Part shown: positions 53,298 to 62,149 of the stretch, one piece after another
Position numbering within the stretch: position 1 is the first letter of the stretch
How the letters are laid out: each line of letters opens with the position of its first letter
Origin: CAYYKD01 sp964471825
Lineage (GTDB): Bacteria > Spirochaetota > GWE2-31-10 > CAYYKD01
NCBI GenBank assembly: GCA_964471825.1
Contig: CAYYKD010000002.1
Location: forward strand, 62,001-126,000
DNA length: 64,000 bases
Reading direction: 5' to 3'
Notes under the pieces: generated by a model
The model's database searches: none
What the model saw: the letters and a program-made list of their open reading frames with translations, nothing else
Told to the model about the DNA's origin: nothing
Position numbers and translations under genes: made by a program

Positions 53298-54904
53298 TGA
53301 GTTACACAACTAATAAATATTATATACCTGATATAGTTGAACATAAATTTATACCGATTAAAATATCAGTTGATATTAGCGAAATACCTGAACATAAGAA
53401 AAAGATAATCAAGGTTTTAATTGAAGCTGCTAAGCTGGTTGAAGAGCTGTATCTTTTTCAAAAGAATCCGGAAATACATCCTATTATTAACGAGTTTATC
53501 ACTAGAGGTGAAAATTCGGTTGTTTCATTTATTAAGATTATGGGTGGAATCAAAGATCATTTTAATGAAGATGCGATGTTTATTGATGGATCTACTGATT
53601 ATAAGTATGGGTCATTCTACCCCTCGGACATCACAATGGATGAGTGGGATAATTTTTATAAATTAAACAGTGACAAAAGTGATTTACTGACCTCACCTCA
53701 TACAGTCTTGATAAGATCCGGTAGCTCTTTAGAGATTGTTGATTATTCTGTCTATTATAAAGAATATCTTACAAAGATTTCTAAGCTTCTATCGGATGCT
53801 TCAGAGTTAGCTGATAACTATTCTTTAAAGTCTTATCTTTCATCACAGGCAGCCTCATTTTTAAATAACGACTTTGATGATGCCGATATAAGATGGTTAC
53901 AATTAGATGGCAATACCATAGAGCCTTTGATTGGAGCACATGAATATTATGATGATAAATTTCTAGGCTATAAGGCAAGTTTTACTGCATTTGTTTCAAT
54001 AAGAAGGGATGCGGAACATCAGAAGATGCTAATAATCAGAAAACATATTGATTTATTGCAAAATACACTACCTATTCCTGATCACTATAAGAAGTTTAAA
54101 AGAGGTTCAATCTCGCAAATTGCCATTTGTGATCTGATCTATTCTGCCGGAGATGGTAGGGTGCCGATTCATACTGCAGCATTTAATTTGCCAAATTCTC
54201 AAAAGATCCGATCTGAGTTTGGGTCAAAGAAGGTACTTCTCTATAATATTATGGAACATAAATTTAGATCTATATTATTATTGATTGGCGAGAGGGTTCT
54301 TTCTAATAATGATTTTGATCGTTTGACCTATAGTGCGTATTTCAATCTGATTTTATTGCATGAGATAAGCCATGAATTAGGAGTTGGATTTGTAAAGGAT
54401 GAGGATGGTGAACTTCATGAGATAAGTTTTTATTTAAAGGATCTATATACTATTATAGAAGAAGCAAAAGCTGATGTAATGAGTATCTATGGACTTGTCT
54501 TTTTTATAAAACAGGGTTTGATTATAGATTGCTCATTCACAGATGCAGTAACTACTTATATTACAGGGATTGTAAGGTCATTAAGGTTTGGAGATGATAA
54601 TGCACACTCTAAGGCAAATTTAATTCAATGGAATATCCTTATTAAAGATGGTGTTATTCTTCTTGATAGTGATACCGGTAGGTTGACATTTAATCTTCAT
54701 CGCTTTGAGAAGTCTATTGAGAAACTATTAGTTAAAATATTAACCCTTCAAGGCGAGGGTAATTACGATGTTACAGAAAAATTTATTAAACAGAATAGTG
54801 GTAATGATACACTTCTTGATTGTTTCATTAAAGATATTGAGGATGTTCCGGTTGATATTATACCATATTTTGACAATGCCGGTGAAACATCTCCATTTGA
54901 ATAG
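53297..54904 (+). CDS. Peptidase M49-like (dipeptidyl-peptidase III family) metalloprotein
   Basis: 535 residues. The zinc site is HEISH at residues 355-359 with EEAKAD at 388-393 supplying the third ligand. In DPP III proper the motif is HELLGH with one more residue, so this belongs to the shorter-motif M49-like branch. The N-terminal two-thirds are mixed alpha/beta. No signal peptide, so it is cytoplasmic. It probably cleaves peptides, but activity in this branch is not certain. It is translationally coupled to the HisE-like gene upstream. Confidence 0.75.
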   Translation: MSYTTNKYYIPDIVEHKFIPIKISVDISEIPEHKKKIIKVLIEAAKLVEELYLFQKNPEIHPIINEFITRGENSVVSFIKIMGGIKDHFNEDAMFIDGSTDYKYGSFYPSDITMDEWDNFYKLNSDKSDLLTSPHTVLIRSGSSLEIVDYSVYYKEYLTKISKLLSDASELADNYSLKSYLSSQAASFLNNDFDDADIRWLQLDGNTIEPLIGAHEYYDDKFLGYKASFTAFVSIRRDAEHQKMLIIRKHIDLLQNTLPIPDHYKKFKRGSISQIAICDLIYSAGDGRVPIHTAAFNLPNSQKIRSEFGSKKVLLYNIMEHKFRSILLLIGERVLSNNDFDRLTYSAYFNLILLHEISHELGVGFVKDEDGELHEISFYLKDLYTIIEEAKADVMSIYGLVFFIKQGLIIDCSFTDAVTTYITGIVRSLRFGDDNAHSKANLIQWNILIKDGVILLDSDTGRLTFNLHRFEKSIEKLLVKILTLQGEGNYDVTEKFIKQNSGNDTLLDCFIKDIEDVPVDIIPYFDNAGETSPFE

Positions 54905-55012
54905 GGGTGGATTCTTCAGTCAGGCTTGTTAGTAATATTTTATAAATATTACTTGTTATTTATCTCAAACTGTTTTATATTTAACATATTCAATGTATGA
55001 TAGGAGTGGATT

Positions 55013-55423
55013 ATGGATGATAAACTTAAAGAGTCCTTAGATAAGGCAGTTAATAGTGGAAAAAATGCAGCTGAGAATATAAAAAACATATCAAAGATCG
55101 TTACAAAACAGATGGCTGAACAATCAAAGGCACAGGGCGATGATCTTAGAAAGTCATCTGCAGTAGTATTTAAGGATATTGTAAACTCATTAGGAGAGTT
55201 AGGTAAAGGCTCAGTAGATTATATTAAGGCAGTCGGACATGGGATTCATGAAGGTCTAAAAGAGTCTGGGGCTGAGGATAACAATCTTCTTAAATCTACA
55301 GGTGATACAATTATTGAAGGATTGAAAGGTCTAGGTGAAGCCGGATTATTTGTAACAAAAGAGACTGTAAAAAGTGTCTCAGGAAGTATCAAAAACATAT
55401 TTAACAATAAAAAAGACTCTTAG
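55013..55423 (+). CDS. Small helical phasin-like protein, unknown
   Basis: 136 residues, no signal peptide. Nearly all amphipathic helix, rich in Lys, Ala, Ser and Glu, with two halves of similar pattern (KESLDKAVNSGKNAAENIK and LKSTGDTIIEGLKGLGEAG). It resembles phasin-like or coiled-coil surface proteins of granules in general character only. Good ribosome site (TAGGAG). Confidence 0.6.
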   Translation: MDDKLKESLDKAVNSGKNAAENIKNISKIVTKQMAEQSKAQGDDLRKSSAVVFKDIVNSLGELGKGSVDYIKAVGHGIHEGLKESGAEDNNLLKSTGDTIIEGLKGLGEAGLFVTKETVKSVSGSIKNIFNNKKDS

Positions 55424-55453
55424 TAGAAACTTAAAATTGTAACAGAGAGAAAA

Positions 55454-56296
55454 ATGGATCCATCTATTGAGCAAATAGACCCAAAAAGAAAAGCTGATTT
55501 TTTGAGTAACTATAAGAGAATTGAAGATTTTTTTGTCCTAAAATCCAGACATTTGGAAAAATACAAGAATCTATCTATAGAAGAGATATTAAACGATGCA
55601 CCAAAGCATTATTCGTGGATTAGAGTAGTTGAACAGGTAAATTGTTTTATATTTAATGATAAGAATTGGCTTATAACATTTGTAAAGAAGAACAATATAC
55701 AATTTGATCTTGATGCTTATAGGTTGTGGAAGTCCGGTAAAAACTATTATAAAGAAACATATGATGCAACAAAATCACCGACTAAATGGATAGTTAGTAT
55801 ACAGGATACATTATTTGAAATAGTTAAGTCACTTCAGATATTACTTATGATGGAGTTGCACATCAATGAAGAGGATTATAAACAATTCTTGCGTAGAAAT
55901 CCTGTAATCGAATATGAGGTAAGGGCAAACTATAAGATCAAGTCACCTCCATCTGAAAATATCAATGAGTTTTTTAAGCTTCTTGATAAATTACTTGAAT
56001 TAAGCATGAAGTATGATTTTAACACCTCATTGTTATGCGATACATTTGTTTGTATGCAGGCATATCGTGAAATTGATAATTCTAAAATTTTTGATCTCTT
56101 AGTTAAGAAAGAGTTCTATATAAAGTACCACGCGAAATACCTTAAGATGACTCAGGATAAGAGAAATCTAATTCCACATGAAAATGATCTTCTTCTAGCT
56201 GCCGATGAGTTTTGTGTTCTATATACCGACCTACAGGTAGCTTATACACAATACAAATCAAGACTTATTGAAAAATATAATAAAGTAAAAAAATAG
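55454..56296 (+). CDS. Unknown soluble helical protein
   Basis: 280 residues, no signal peptide or membrane span. Helical throughout, with tryptophans and aromatics at about 50-90 (HYSWIRVVEQVNCFIF) and a charged C-terminus. No family recognised. It lies 30 bases after the phasin-like gene and probably shares its transcript. Confidence 0.6.
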   Translation: MDPSIEQIDPKRKADFLSNYKRIEDFFVLKSRHLEKYKNLSIEEILNDAPKHYSWIRVVEQVNCFIFNDKNWLITFVKKNNIQFDLDAYRLWKSGKNYYKETYDATKSPTKWIVSIQDTLFEIVKSLQILLMMELHINEEDYKQFLRRNPVIEYEVRANYKIKSPPSENINEFFKLLDKLLELSMKYDFNTSLLCDTFVCMQAYREIDNSKIFDLLVKKEFYIKYHAKYLKMTQDKRNLIPHENDLLLAADEFCVLYTDLQVAYTQYKSRLIEKYNKVKK

Positions 56297-56335
56297 ATTA
56301 TGCAGGATTATTAGAAGTAATGAGAGCTAGATTAA

Positions 56336-56365
56336 TAAATAAAAAGAGGAGCTATTAACTCCTCT
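56336..56365 (-). terminator. Rho-independent terminator of the RRM gene
   Basis: On the minus strand AGAGGAG pairs with CTCCTCT (7-bp stem, loop of 7; positions 56345-56365), followed by a T-rich run (56336-56345). Confidence 0.75.
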
Positions 56366-56393
56366 CCTTTTCGAATATATTTCAAAAATAATT

Positions 56394-56744
56394 TTAGTAA
56401 GATCTTCTGTTGTCGTCTCTAGAAAAGCCGCCTCTTCCACCGCCGCCACCGTTTCGGTTGTTACTAAAAGTTCTTCCGCCACCTCTGTTGCCTTCTTCGA
56501 TAGGCTTAGCGATATTAACTTTTAATTTTCTACCATCAACATCAGCTTCATGAAGTTCTTGAATTGCTTTGTTAGCATCTTCTTCGTTCTCCATTTCAAC
56601 GAAACCAAAACCTCTCGATCTTTTTGTTTCCCTGTCAATAATAACTCTTGTTGACAAAACTTCCCCATACGGGCTAAAAACTTCTCGCAATGACTCTTCA
56701 TTGTGTTGGTAAGGAAGGTTCCCTACATAAATGTTCACAGACAT
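56394..56744 (-). CDS. Glycine-rich RRM RNA-binding protein
   Basis: 116 residues. One RNA-recognition motif (about 2-80) with RNP2 IYVGNL (5-10) and RNP1 RGFGFVEM (44-51), followed by a Gly/Arg/Asn-rich tail (about 85-116). Such bacterial proteins bind single-stranded RNA and are often cold-inducible. It is a single gene with its own terminator. AGGAG precedes the ATG. Confidence 0.93.
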   Translation of the reverse strand: MSVNIYVGNLPYQHNEESLREVFSPYGEVLSTRVIIDRETKRSRGFGFVEMENEEDANKAIQELHEADVDGRKLKVNIAKPIEEGNRGGGRTFSNNRNGGGGGRGGFSRDDNRRSY

Positions 56745-56882
56745 AAATACTCCTAAGAAAAATAATGCAAATCGGACTTGTTTCCAATTAACAAATATAC
56801 AATAGTATATTTTTATGAAGAAATCAATATAAATTTATAAATATCTTTAAATATTTTTATAAATTTATAAAAAAAGCCAAAT

Positions 56883-57314
56883 CTATATAGATTTTAAAGA
56901 ATCTGTAGTTAAGGTTTGAACATTATTTGATTCTAAAACCTTACATGCACCATTAACATCATTAGTTTTTGCTGCCACGAATGCTTTATTACCCTTTTTC
57001 TCCACGAATGCATATATATATTCAATATTAATGTTATTATTTGAAAGAATTTTTAGTACCTTGCCGATTCCTCCGGGTGTGTCATCTACTTCAAAACCAA
57101 CAACTTCAGTTTCCTGGGCGACGATTTGATTTTCTTTTAGCACCTTTACACACTGATCCGGATTATTAACTATAATGCGAAGAATTCCGAATTCACCTGT
57201 TTCAGCAAGGGACAAGGCTCTAATGTTGATGTTATTTTTTTCTAGTATGTCCGTAACTAGTGATAATCTCCCCTGTTTGTTCTCTATGAATATAGAAATT
57301 TGTTTAATTGACAT
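56883..57314 (-). CDS. Tandem ACT-domain protein
   Basis: 143 residues formed of two ACT domains (about 4-68 and 71-138): IENKQGRLSLVTDILEKNNI, then DDTPGGIGKVLKILSNNNIN. ACT domains bind amino acids and regulate metabolism. Genes of this kind often sit next to phenylacetate-CoA ligase in anaerobes, as here (24 bases upstream on the same strand). A sensor of aromatic amino acids is the likely role (inference). Confidence 0.88.
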   Translation of the reverse strand: MSIKQISIFIENKQGRLSLVTDILEKNNINIRALSLAETGEFGILRIIVNNPDQCVKVLKENQIVAQETEVVGFEVDDTPGGIGKVLKILSNNNINIEYIYAFVEKKGNKAFVAAKTNDVNGACKVLESNNVQTLTTDSLKSI

Positions 57315-57337
57315 ATAATCCCCCTTTTTTCATAATT

Positions 57338-58639
57338 CTATTTTAGATCTCTCTTATCAATTATTCTTTTTGCTTTTCCTTCACTTCTCTGTATTGTTTT
57401 TGGTTCAACGAGCTTAACCTTAGTATGAATATTTAAAGTACCGTAGAGTTTGGTTTCAATTTGTTTCTCTGTTTCCTCAAGTACCTTAATTTCATCGGAA
57501 AATAGTCTGTCATTCATCTCAACTTGTACTTCCAGATAATCAAGATGACCTTTTTTGTCGACAACAAGTTGATAATGAGGCTCGATACCTTCAAACTTTA
57601 ATAGCACCTCTTCGATCTGTGATGGAAATACATTAACACCTCTAATTATCAGCATATCATCAGATCTGCCAAGAAGTCTGTGCATTCTAACTAATGTTCT
57701 TCCACACTCGCATTTAGATCGATCAAGATAGGTAATATCGCGTGTACGATATCTTAGAATTGGCGTTCCTTCTTTTGTTAAAGTAGTAATAACCAGTTCA
57801 CCCTTACTTCCCTCAGGAAGAACCTCTTCTGTTTCAGGGTCGATAATTTCAGGATAAAAATGATCCTCAAAGAAGTGGAGCATATTTTGTTCTTCACATT
57901 CTGCTGCAACTCCGGGGCCAATTATCTCTGTTAATCCGTATATATCATAGGCCTTAATACCAAGATTAGCTTCGATCTCTTTTCTCATAGTCTCAGACCA
58001 CGGTTCAGCTCCAAAAAACCCGGCTTTGAGGCTACTTTTTCGTATATCAAACCCTTGGTCTTTTGCTATCTCAGCAAGGTATAATGAGTAAGATGGAGTA
58101 CAGGTTATTGCTGTCGGTTTAAAATCTTTCATAATCTCTAACTGTCTTGCTGTGTTGCCTGCTGATATTGGGATTATACATGCACCTATTCTTCTAGTCC
58201 CATAGTGTACGCCAAGCCCGCCTGTAAATAATCCATAGCCGTATCCATTTTGTACAATGTCATTTTCTGTTACTCCACCCATGGATAGAGTTCTAGCCAT
58301 TACTTCAGACCAGATATCAATGTCTTTTTGGGTGTATGCATCAACTACCGGTTTACCTGTAGTTCCGCTTGAGGTGTGAATTTCAACAAATTTATTGTGG
58401 CTTACGGCGGCAAGACCCAGAGGATACACATCTCTAAGTTCATATTTTGTTGTTAAAGGGAGTTTTGAAATGTCATCAATACTCTTGATGTCAGATGGTT
58501 TGATGTTTTTTTTGTCCATTTTATCTTTGTAGAATGGTACGGTTGCATATAAATTTTCAACAAGCTTAACAAGGTTGGAACCTTGAATTTTTCGCATCTC
58601 TGAAGGGTCCATTGTTTCATTTTTACTATCCCAGATCAT
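57338..58639 (-). CDS. paaK: Phenylacetate-CoA ligase
   Basis: 433 residues, standard length for PaaK. AMP-binding motif TSSGTTGKP (about 87-95), YGYGLFTGGLGVHYG, then YGLTEIIGPGVAAEC with the conserved aromatic residues, and the C-terminal DDMLIIRGVNVFPSQIE. It forms aryl-acetyl-CoA from arylacetate, ATP and CoA. In anaerobes it commonly works with indolepyruvate oxidoreductase to ferment aromatic amino acids; those genes are not in the window. Downstream is the ACT protein. Confidence 0.92.
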   Translation of the reverse strand: MIWDSKNETMDPSEMRKIQGSNLVKLVENLYATVPFYKDKMDKKNIKPSDIKSIDDISKLPLTTKYELRDVYPLGLAAVSHNKFVEIHTSSGTTGKPVVDAYTQKDIDIWSEVMARTLSMGGVTENDIVQNGYGYGLFTGGLGVHYGTRRIGACIIPISAGNTARQLEIMKDFKPTAITCTPSYSLYLAEIAKDQGFDIRKSSLKAGFFGAEPWSETMRKEIEANLGIKAYDIYGLTEIIGPGVAAECEEQNMLHFFEDHFYPEIIDPETEEVLPEGSKGELVITTLTKEGTPILRYRTRDITYLDRSKCECGRTLVRMHRLLGRSDDMLIIRGVNVFPSQIEEVLLKFEGIEPHYQLVVDKKGHLDYLEVQVEMNDRLFSDEIKVLEETEKQIETKLYGTLNIHTKVKLVEPKTIQRSEGKAKRIIDKRDLK

Positions 58640-58648
58640 TATCCGCTC

Positions 58649-60529
58649 CTACTCAATAATTAAAATATCATCTATATTTATTTTTTTAAAGAAACCTTGT
58701 TCAGATAATAAAACTTCTGAAATATTTTCATCAAGTTTAATTATTGTAGCATATCCTTTTATATCTTCTTTGTTATATATAAATCTCGATCTTTTGAATT
58801 CAATCGGATAATTTTTATTTTGAATAACCAGAAGACGGTCTTTTAATTTGAGGTTGTTATATCTGCCGGCATTAATTATTGCTCTATTGTTTGATATTTT
58901 TACAATCTTACTTCTGAAGGGGATAAATTTAGCAAATTCAGCAGCCAGGTTCTTGGCACTTAAGACAACTCTATTGTTTCCTTGTCTCATAGCAGAGTGT
59001 TCAACAATCTGTTCAAAATTGACCCTGTTGTATAACTTTATTTTTAAATTAACAGAATTATCATTCTCTGTTGCAAAAAAATCAATATAAAATGGGCATG
59101 AGTTTTCGGATGCAATAATTGCTTTTTCCTGTCGGGTGTATTCTTTTTCATCGAATAACTCTACAATAAAACCGGGATAATCAATAGAGGCAGTCTTAAA
59201 TATTGACGCTGCGTAACTCTCAAATCTAAAGTGTCTGTTATTTATATCATAGTTTATAAATAGAGGTATAGTGTAGATAGTATTAGGTGTTCTGTATTGG
59301 TTTAATCCCCAACTGTCCCCAAGCTTGTATGATATTCGAGTGGATTCAACTTCTATTTTGTCTTTAATATTTTTATCATTAGTATATTGACTTGCTATCT
59401 TTAATTCATTGATATATCTTTCGGGATATTTTTTTGATAAATAGTAATTAGCTAATTCGATTCGAGGTATAACGCCTGATGGATTAATCCTTAATGATTC
59501 TTTAAGATAGTAAAGATACAGATCGAAGTTTGCACTTTTTTTGTTCGACATTGCAAAATCATAGTAATATTCTCCTCTGTCAAGTATACTTCTATTAGTA
59601 ATTTGTAGATTATCAATAATCAGTATGTCGTACAATCGGGCAACGATTTCATTATCACTTCTTAGGTTTAGGCTTTTTTTTAGAGCCTCTATAGCTTTTT
59701 GGAAATTTCCCTGCATATTGTAACATATTCCGATATGATAGAAAATTAAGTAATCTGATTCTTTATTGAGAAGACCTCTAAAAATATTTAGTGATTCATC
59801 AGGCCTGTTGAGAACAAGGAGAACCTTAGCATACATAGTGTTGTATATGTCCCTTTTAGATATTTTTAAAGCTGTCTGAATCATTTCAAGGGATTTGTGA
59901 TAGTTCTTTGTCTTGTAGAGAAATATTGCATAATCATAGAATGCGTCTGAGTTTAAAGAGTTGAATTTAATGTTATACTCATAATATTCATTTGCTTTTT
60001 TTTGATCAATTTTTTCGAAATACTTAGCCAAGAGCATATTTGCTTTATAATTCTTAAGGTCTCCGCTTAAGACTTCATCAATTGTTCTTTTGGCAAGGTG
60101 CGACTTACCTGATGAAAGATATATATCTGCAAGTCCATTTCGAGCTGAGTTATTTAGCGGGTCATACTGAAGAATTTCACGATACTTTGACTCTGCATCT
60201 GTGAACCTCCCTAGTTTTGACTCTATATCAGCTGTAAAAAGAAGAGTTTCATAATTATTTTTTGCAAGTTTCAAGGCACGATTTATGTATATGAAGGCAT
60301 AGTTATATTCCCCGTTTAAATAATATATTTCTGCAAGAAGTTTTATCGGCTCCTCGAAGTTCGGGTTAATATTTAGAGATTCTTTCAGTGATATTATAGC
60401 ATTATTGTATTCTTCAAGAAAATAGTACTTCCTTGCTTCATTATACCAGTCAATAGCACTTTTTGAATATAAACAGGTTAGTGAAAATAAAATCAGAATT
60501 AATAAAAATGTTCCCCTGTATTGCCGCAT
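58649..60529 (-). CDS. Periplasmic or outer-membrane TPR protein with C-terminal beta domain
   Basis: 626 residues. A signal peptide (about 1-22, LILILFSLTCLYS) is followed by about ten TPR units (for example AIDWYNEARKYYFLEEYNNA, then ALKLAKNNYETLLFTADIES and NARNGLADIYLSSGKSHLAK). Beyond residue 400 the sequence becomes strand-rich without repeats. The gene is 9 bases from the paaK start, so the two may be cotranscribed by position alone. Function unknown; envelope scaffold is likely. Confidence 0.82.
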   Translation of the reverse strand: MRQYRGTFLLILILFSLTCLYSKSAIDWYNEARKYYFLEEYNNAIISLKESLNINPNFEEPIKLLAEIYYLNGEYNYAFIYINRALKLAKNNYETLLFTADIESKLGRFTDAESKYREILQYDPLNNSARNGLADIYLSSGKSHLAKRTIDEVLSGDLKNYKANMLLAKYFEKIDQKKANEYYEYNIKFNSLNSDAFYDYAIFLYKTKNYHKSLEMIQTALKISKRDIYNTMYAKVLLVLNRPDESLNIFRGLLNKESDYLIFYHIGICYNMQGNFQKAIEALKKSLNLRSDNEIVARLYDILIIDNLQITNRSILDRGEYYYDFAMSNKKSANFDLYLYYLKESLRINPSGVIPRIELANYYLSKKYPERYINELKIASQYTNDKNIKDKIEVESTRISYKLGDSWGLNQYRTPNTIYTIPLFINYDINNRHFRFESYAASIFKTASIDYPGFIVELFDEKEYTRQEKAIIASENSCPFYIDFFATENDNSVNLKIKLYNRVNFEQIVEHSAMRQGNNRVVLSAKNLAAEFAKFIPFRSKIVKISNNRAIINAGRYNNLKLKDRLLVIQNKNYPIEFKRSRFIYNKEDIKGYATIIKLDENISEVLLSEQGFFKKINIDDILIIE

Positions 60530-60547
60530 AGTTTTCCTTTATATCTT

Positions 60548-60860
60548 GAGGCTCCCCAAAAAAAATCCCTTCAGTTTTTCATCGCTCCCTTTATGATTTT
60601 AATGGTAGCGATACGAGTGCTTGATCTTTTATTTGTAAAACGAAAGTCAAATCGTGGTAAAATATAAACAGGATGTCGTCGGTCAACCAAATGCGTTAAG
60701 GATGACATTGCATTTGCCTTGTTTGTCCTGGACATCGGACGAACATAAGCCGGTGCATACTCAAAATTAAGAAATAATGCTGCTTTTTTTTTACACACTT
60801 TCACAGATTTACCATAAAAAATACTTCACAAAAATTGAAATTTATTTTTGAAAGAGCCTC
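60548..60860. mobile_element. 313-bp long member of the GAGGCTC repeat family
   Basis: Ends GAGGCTC (60548-60554) and GAGCCTC (60854-60860). Read on the minus strand it parallels the 181-bp element from end to end: the ends with AATAAATTT and the CTTCAGTTTTT-side sequence (AAACTGAAGGGAT) match, as does AAATAAAAGATCAAGC. It carries about 130 extra bases in the middle, including a less AT-rich segment with a reading frame. It fills the 347-base spacer between the TPR gene and corC. No 4-base target duplication is obvious. Confidence 0.75.
60571..60804 (-). CDS. Possible 77-residue frame inside the 313-bp repeat
   Basis: GTG start, basic protein, segments such as NFEYAPAYVRPMSRTNKANA and HPVYILPRFDFRFTNKRSS. 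It resembles no transposase that I know. The shorter copy at 26006 lacks the core of this frame, so it is not required for the element's persistence. It may be a chance frame in a structured element or a real small protein. Confidence 0.25.
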   Translation of the reverse strand: MKVCKKKAALFLNFEYAPAYVRPMSRTNKANAMSSLTHLVDRRHPVYILPRFDFRFTNKRSSTRIATIKIIKGAMKN

Positions 60861-60876
60861 CTATAGTTCTATAGTT

Positions 60877-61674
60877 CTAATTATTATTAGTGTCGATTTC
60901 CAACTTAATTGCCTTAATATTTCTTCCTGTTATTGACTCTATAGTAAAGTTTAGATTGTTATAACTTACCTTTTCTCCCTTTAAAGGGATTTTACCAAAG
61001 AGCATAAACATTAAACCGCCTAGAGTGTCAATCTCTTCTACTGTCAGATTTGTTGCAAGCTGATCATTCATTTCTTCTATGGTTAATCTTGGATTGATAA
61101 TAAATGTGTTTTCTGAGACAGTAATAATATCATCAATTTCATTATCAAATTCATCTTGAATATCCCCTATGATTTTTTCTACAATGTCCTCTAGAGTAAT
61201 AATTCCTGACATACCGCCATATTCATCGACGACAATTGCCATGTGGCTTTTTCTCTCTCTGAGCTCAATTAAAAGTGTACTTATATACTTCGTCTCAGGT
61301 ACAAAAAATGCAGGTCTGAACTCATTCTGAAGTATAAAACCGTTTGGTGCAGACAACGACTTTAGTAGATCTTTTGTGTGCAAAATCCCGATAATATTAT
61401 CAATCTTTTCATCATACACGGGGAGTCTTGAAAATATTTTTGCTGATAGCATATTTAGGATATCTTCAAGTTTTGAGTCCTTAGAAATACTGGTAACATC
61501 TACCCTGGGAACCATTATCTCTTTAACTGTAAACTCTTTTAAGTCAACAATATTTTTGATCATTTTTATATCATTGTGATCAAGTAAACCCCTTTTTTCA
61601 AGATCTCTAATCGACCTGTGAAGAGGATTTTCTTTATTTCGTAATTTTTTAATCTTCTGTAATATTCTATTCAA
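60877..61674 (-). CDS. CorC/HlyC-type CBS-domain protein
   Basis: 265 residues from a TTG six bases after GGAG, within the end of ybeY; the TTG six bases earlier has no spacing. Two CBS domains (about 55-175: VKEIMVPRVDVTSIS, then SHMAIVVDEYGGMSGIITLED) bind adenosyl nucleotides, and the C-terminal CorC_HlyC domain (about 190-260, NPRLTIEEMNDQL) follows. It lacks the CNNM membrane domain, so it is the soluble CorC form linked to magnesium/cobalt efflux. It belongs to the conserved pgpH-ybeY-corC run. Confidence 0.9.
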   Translation of the reverse strand: MNRILQKIKKLRNKENPLHRSIRDLEKRGLLDHNDIKMIKNIVDLKEFTVKEIMVPRVDVTSISKDSKLEDILNMLSAKIFSRLPVYDEKIDNIIGILHTKDLLKSLSAPNGFILQNEFRPAFFVPETKYISTLLIELRERKSHMAIVVDEYGGMSGIITLEDIVEKIIGDIQDEFDNEIDDIITVSENTFIINPRLTIEEMNDQLATNLTVEEIDTLGGLMFMLFGKIPLKGEKVSYNNLNFTIESITGRNIKAIKLEIDTNNN

Positions 61675-62149
61675 TCTCAACTCCGGTTAGTTTTTTGTAA
61701 ATTCCATTCTCCATGATTGCCATCTCTCCGCTGTTTTCTTCATCATGATCATAACCTAAAAGATGAAGTGTTCCGTGAAGAGATAGAAAAAAAATCTCAT
61801 CTTGCAGTGATATTTTTCTTTCATTTGATTGCTCTAATGCTTTATCGACTGATATGATGATATCACCTAAAAAACCGTTTTTTACTGCAAATTCAAATTC
61901 ATTATTTGAGCTTTCCAGTTGATCAAAAGATAACACATCAGTAGGTTTGTCGATCCCACGATATTGTTGATTTAAATTCATTATAGTATCGTTGCTGCAA
62001 AAAAAAAGCGATAGTGATACACCTTTTTGTTTAAGCTCTTTTAAAACTTTTTTTATCCAACTTACAACTTTTTGCTTACTTATTATAGTATTGTATGAAA
62101 TGTCTTCAAAGTCAATTAAAATTTCAGTTCTTTTGAATATTTGTTTCAT
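61667..62149 (-). CDS. ybeY: Endoribonuclease YbeY
   Basis: 160 residues. The metal-binding signature HGTLHLLGYDHDEE (three His ligands) is at about 129-142, preceded by YRGIDKPTDVLSF and GDIIISVDKA. Single-strand endoribonuclease that matures 16S rRNA and controls ribosome quality. The start overlaps the end of pgpH by 26 bases, and its end overlaps corC. Confidence 0.94.
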   Translation of the reverse strand: MKQIFKRTEILIDFEDISYNTIISKQKVVSWIKKVLKELKQKGVSLSLFFCSNDTIMNLNQQYRGIDKPTDVLSFDQLESSNNEFEFAVKNGFLGDIIISVDKALEQSNERKISLQDEIFFLSLHGTLHLLGYDHDEENSGEMAIMENGIYKKLTGVEIE

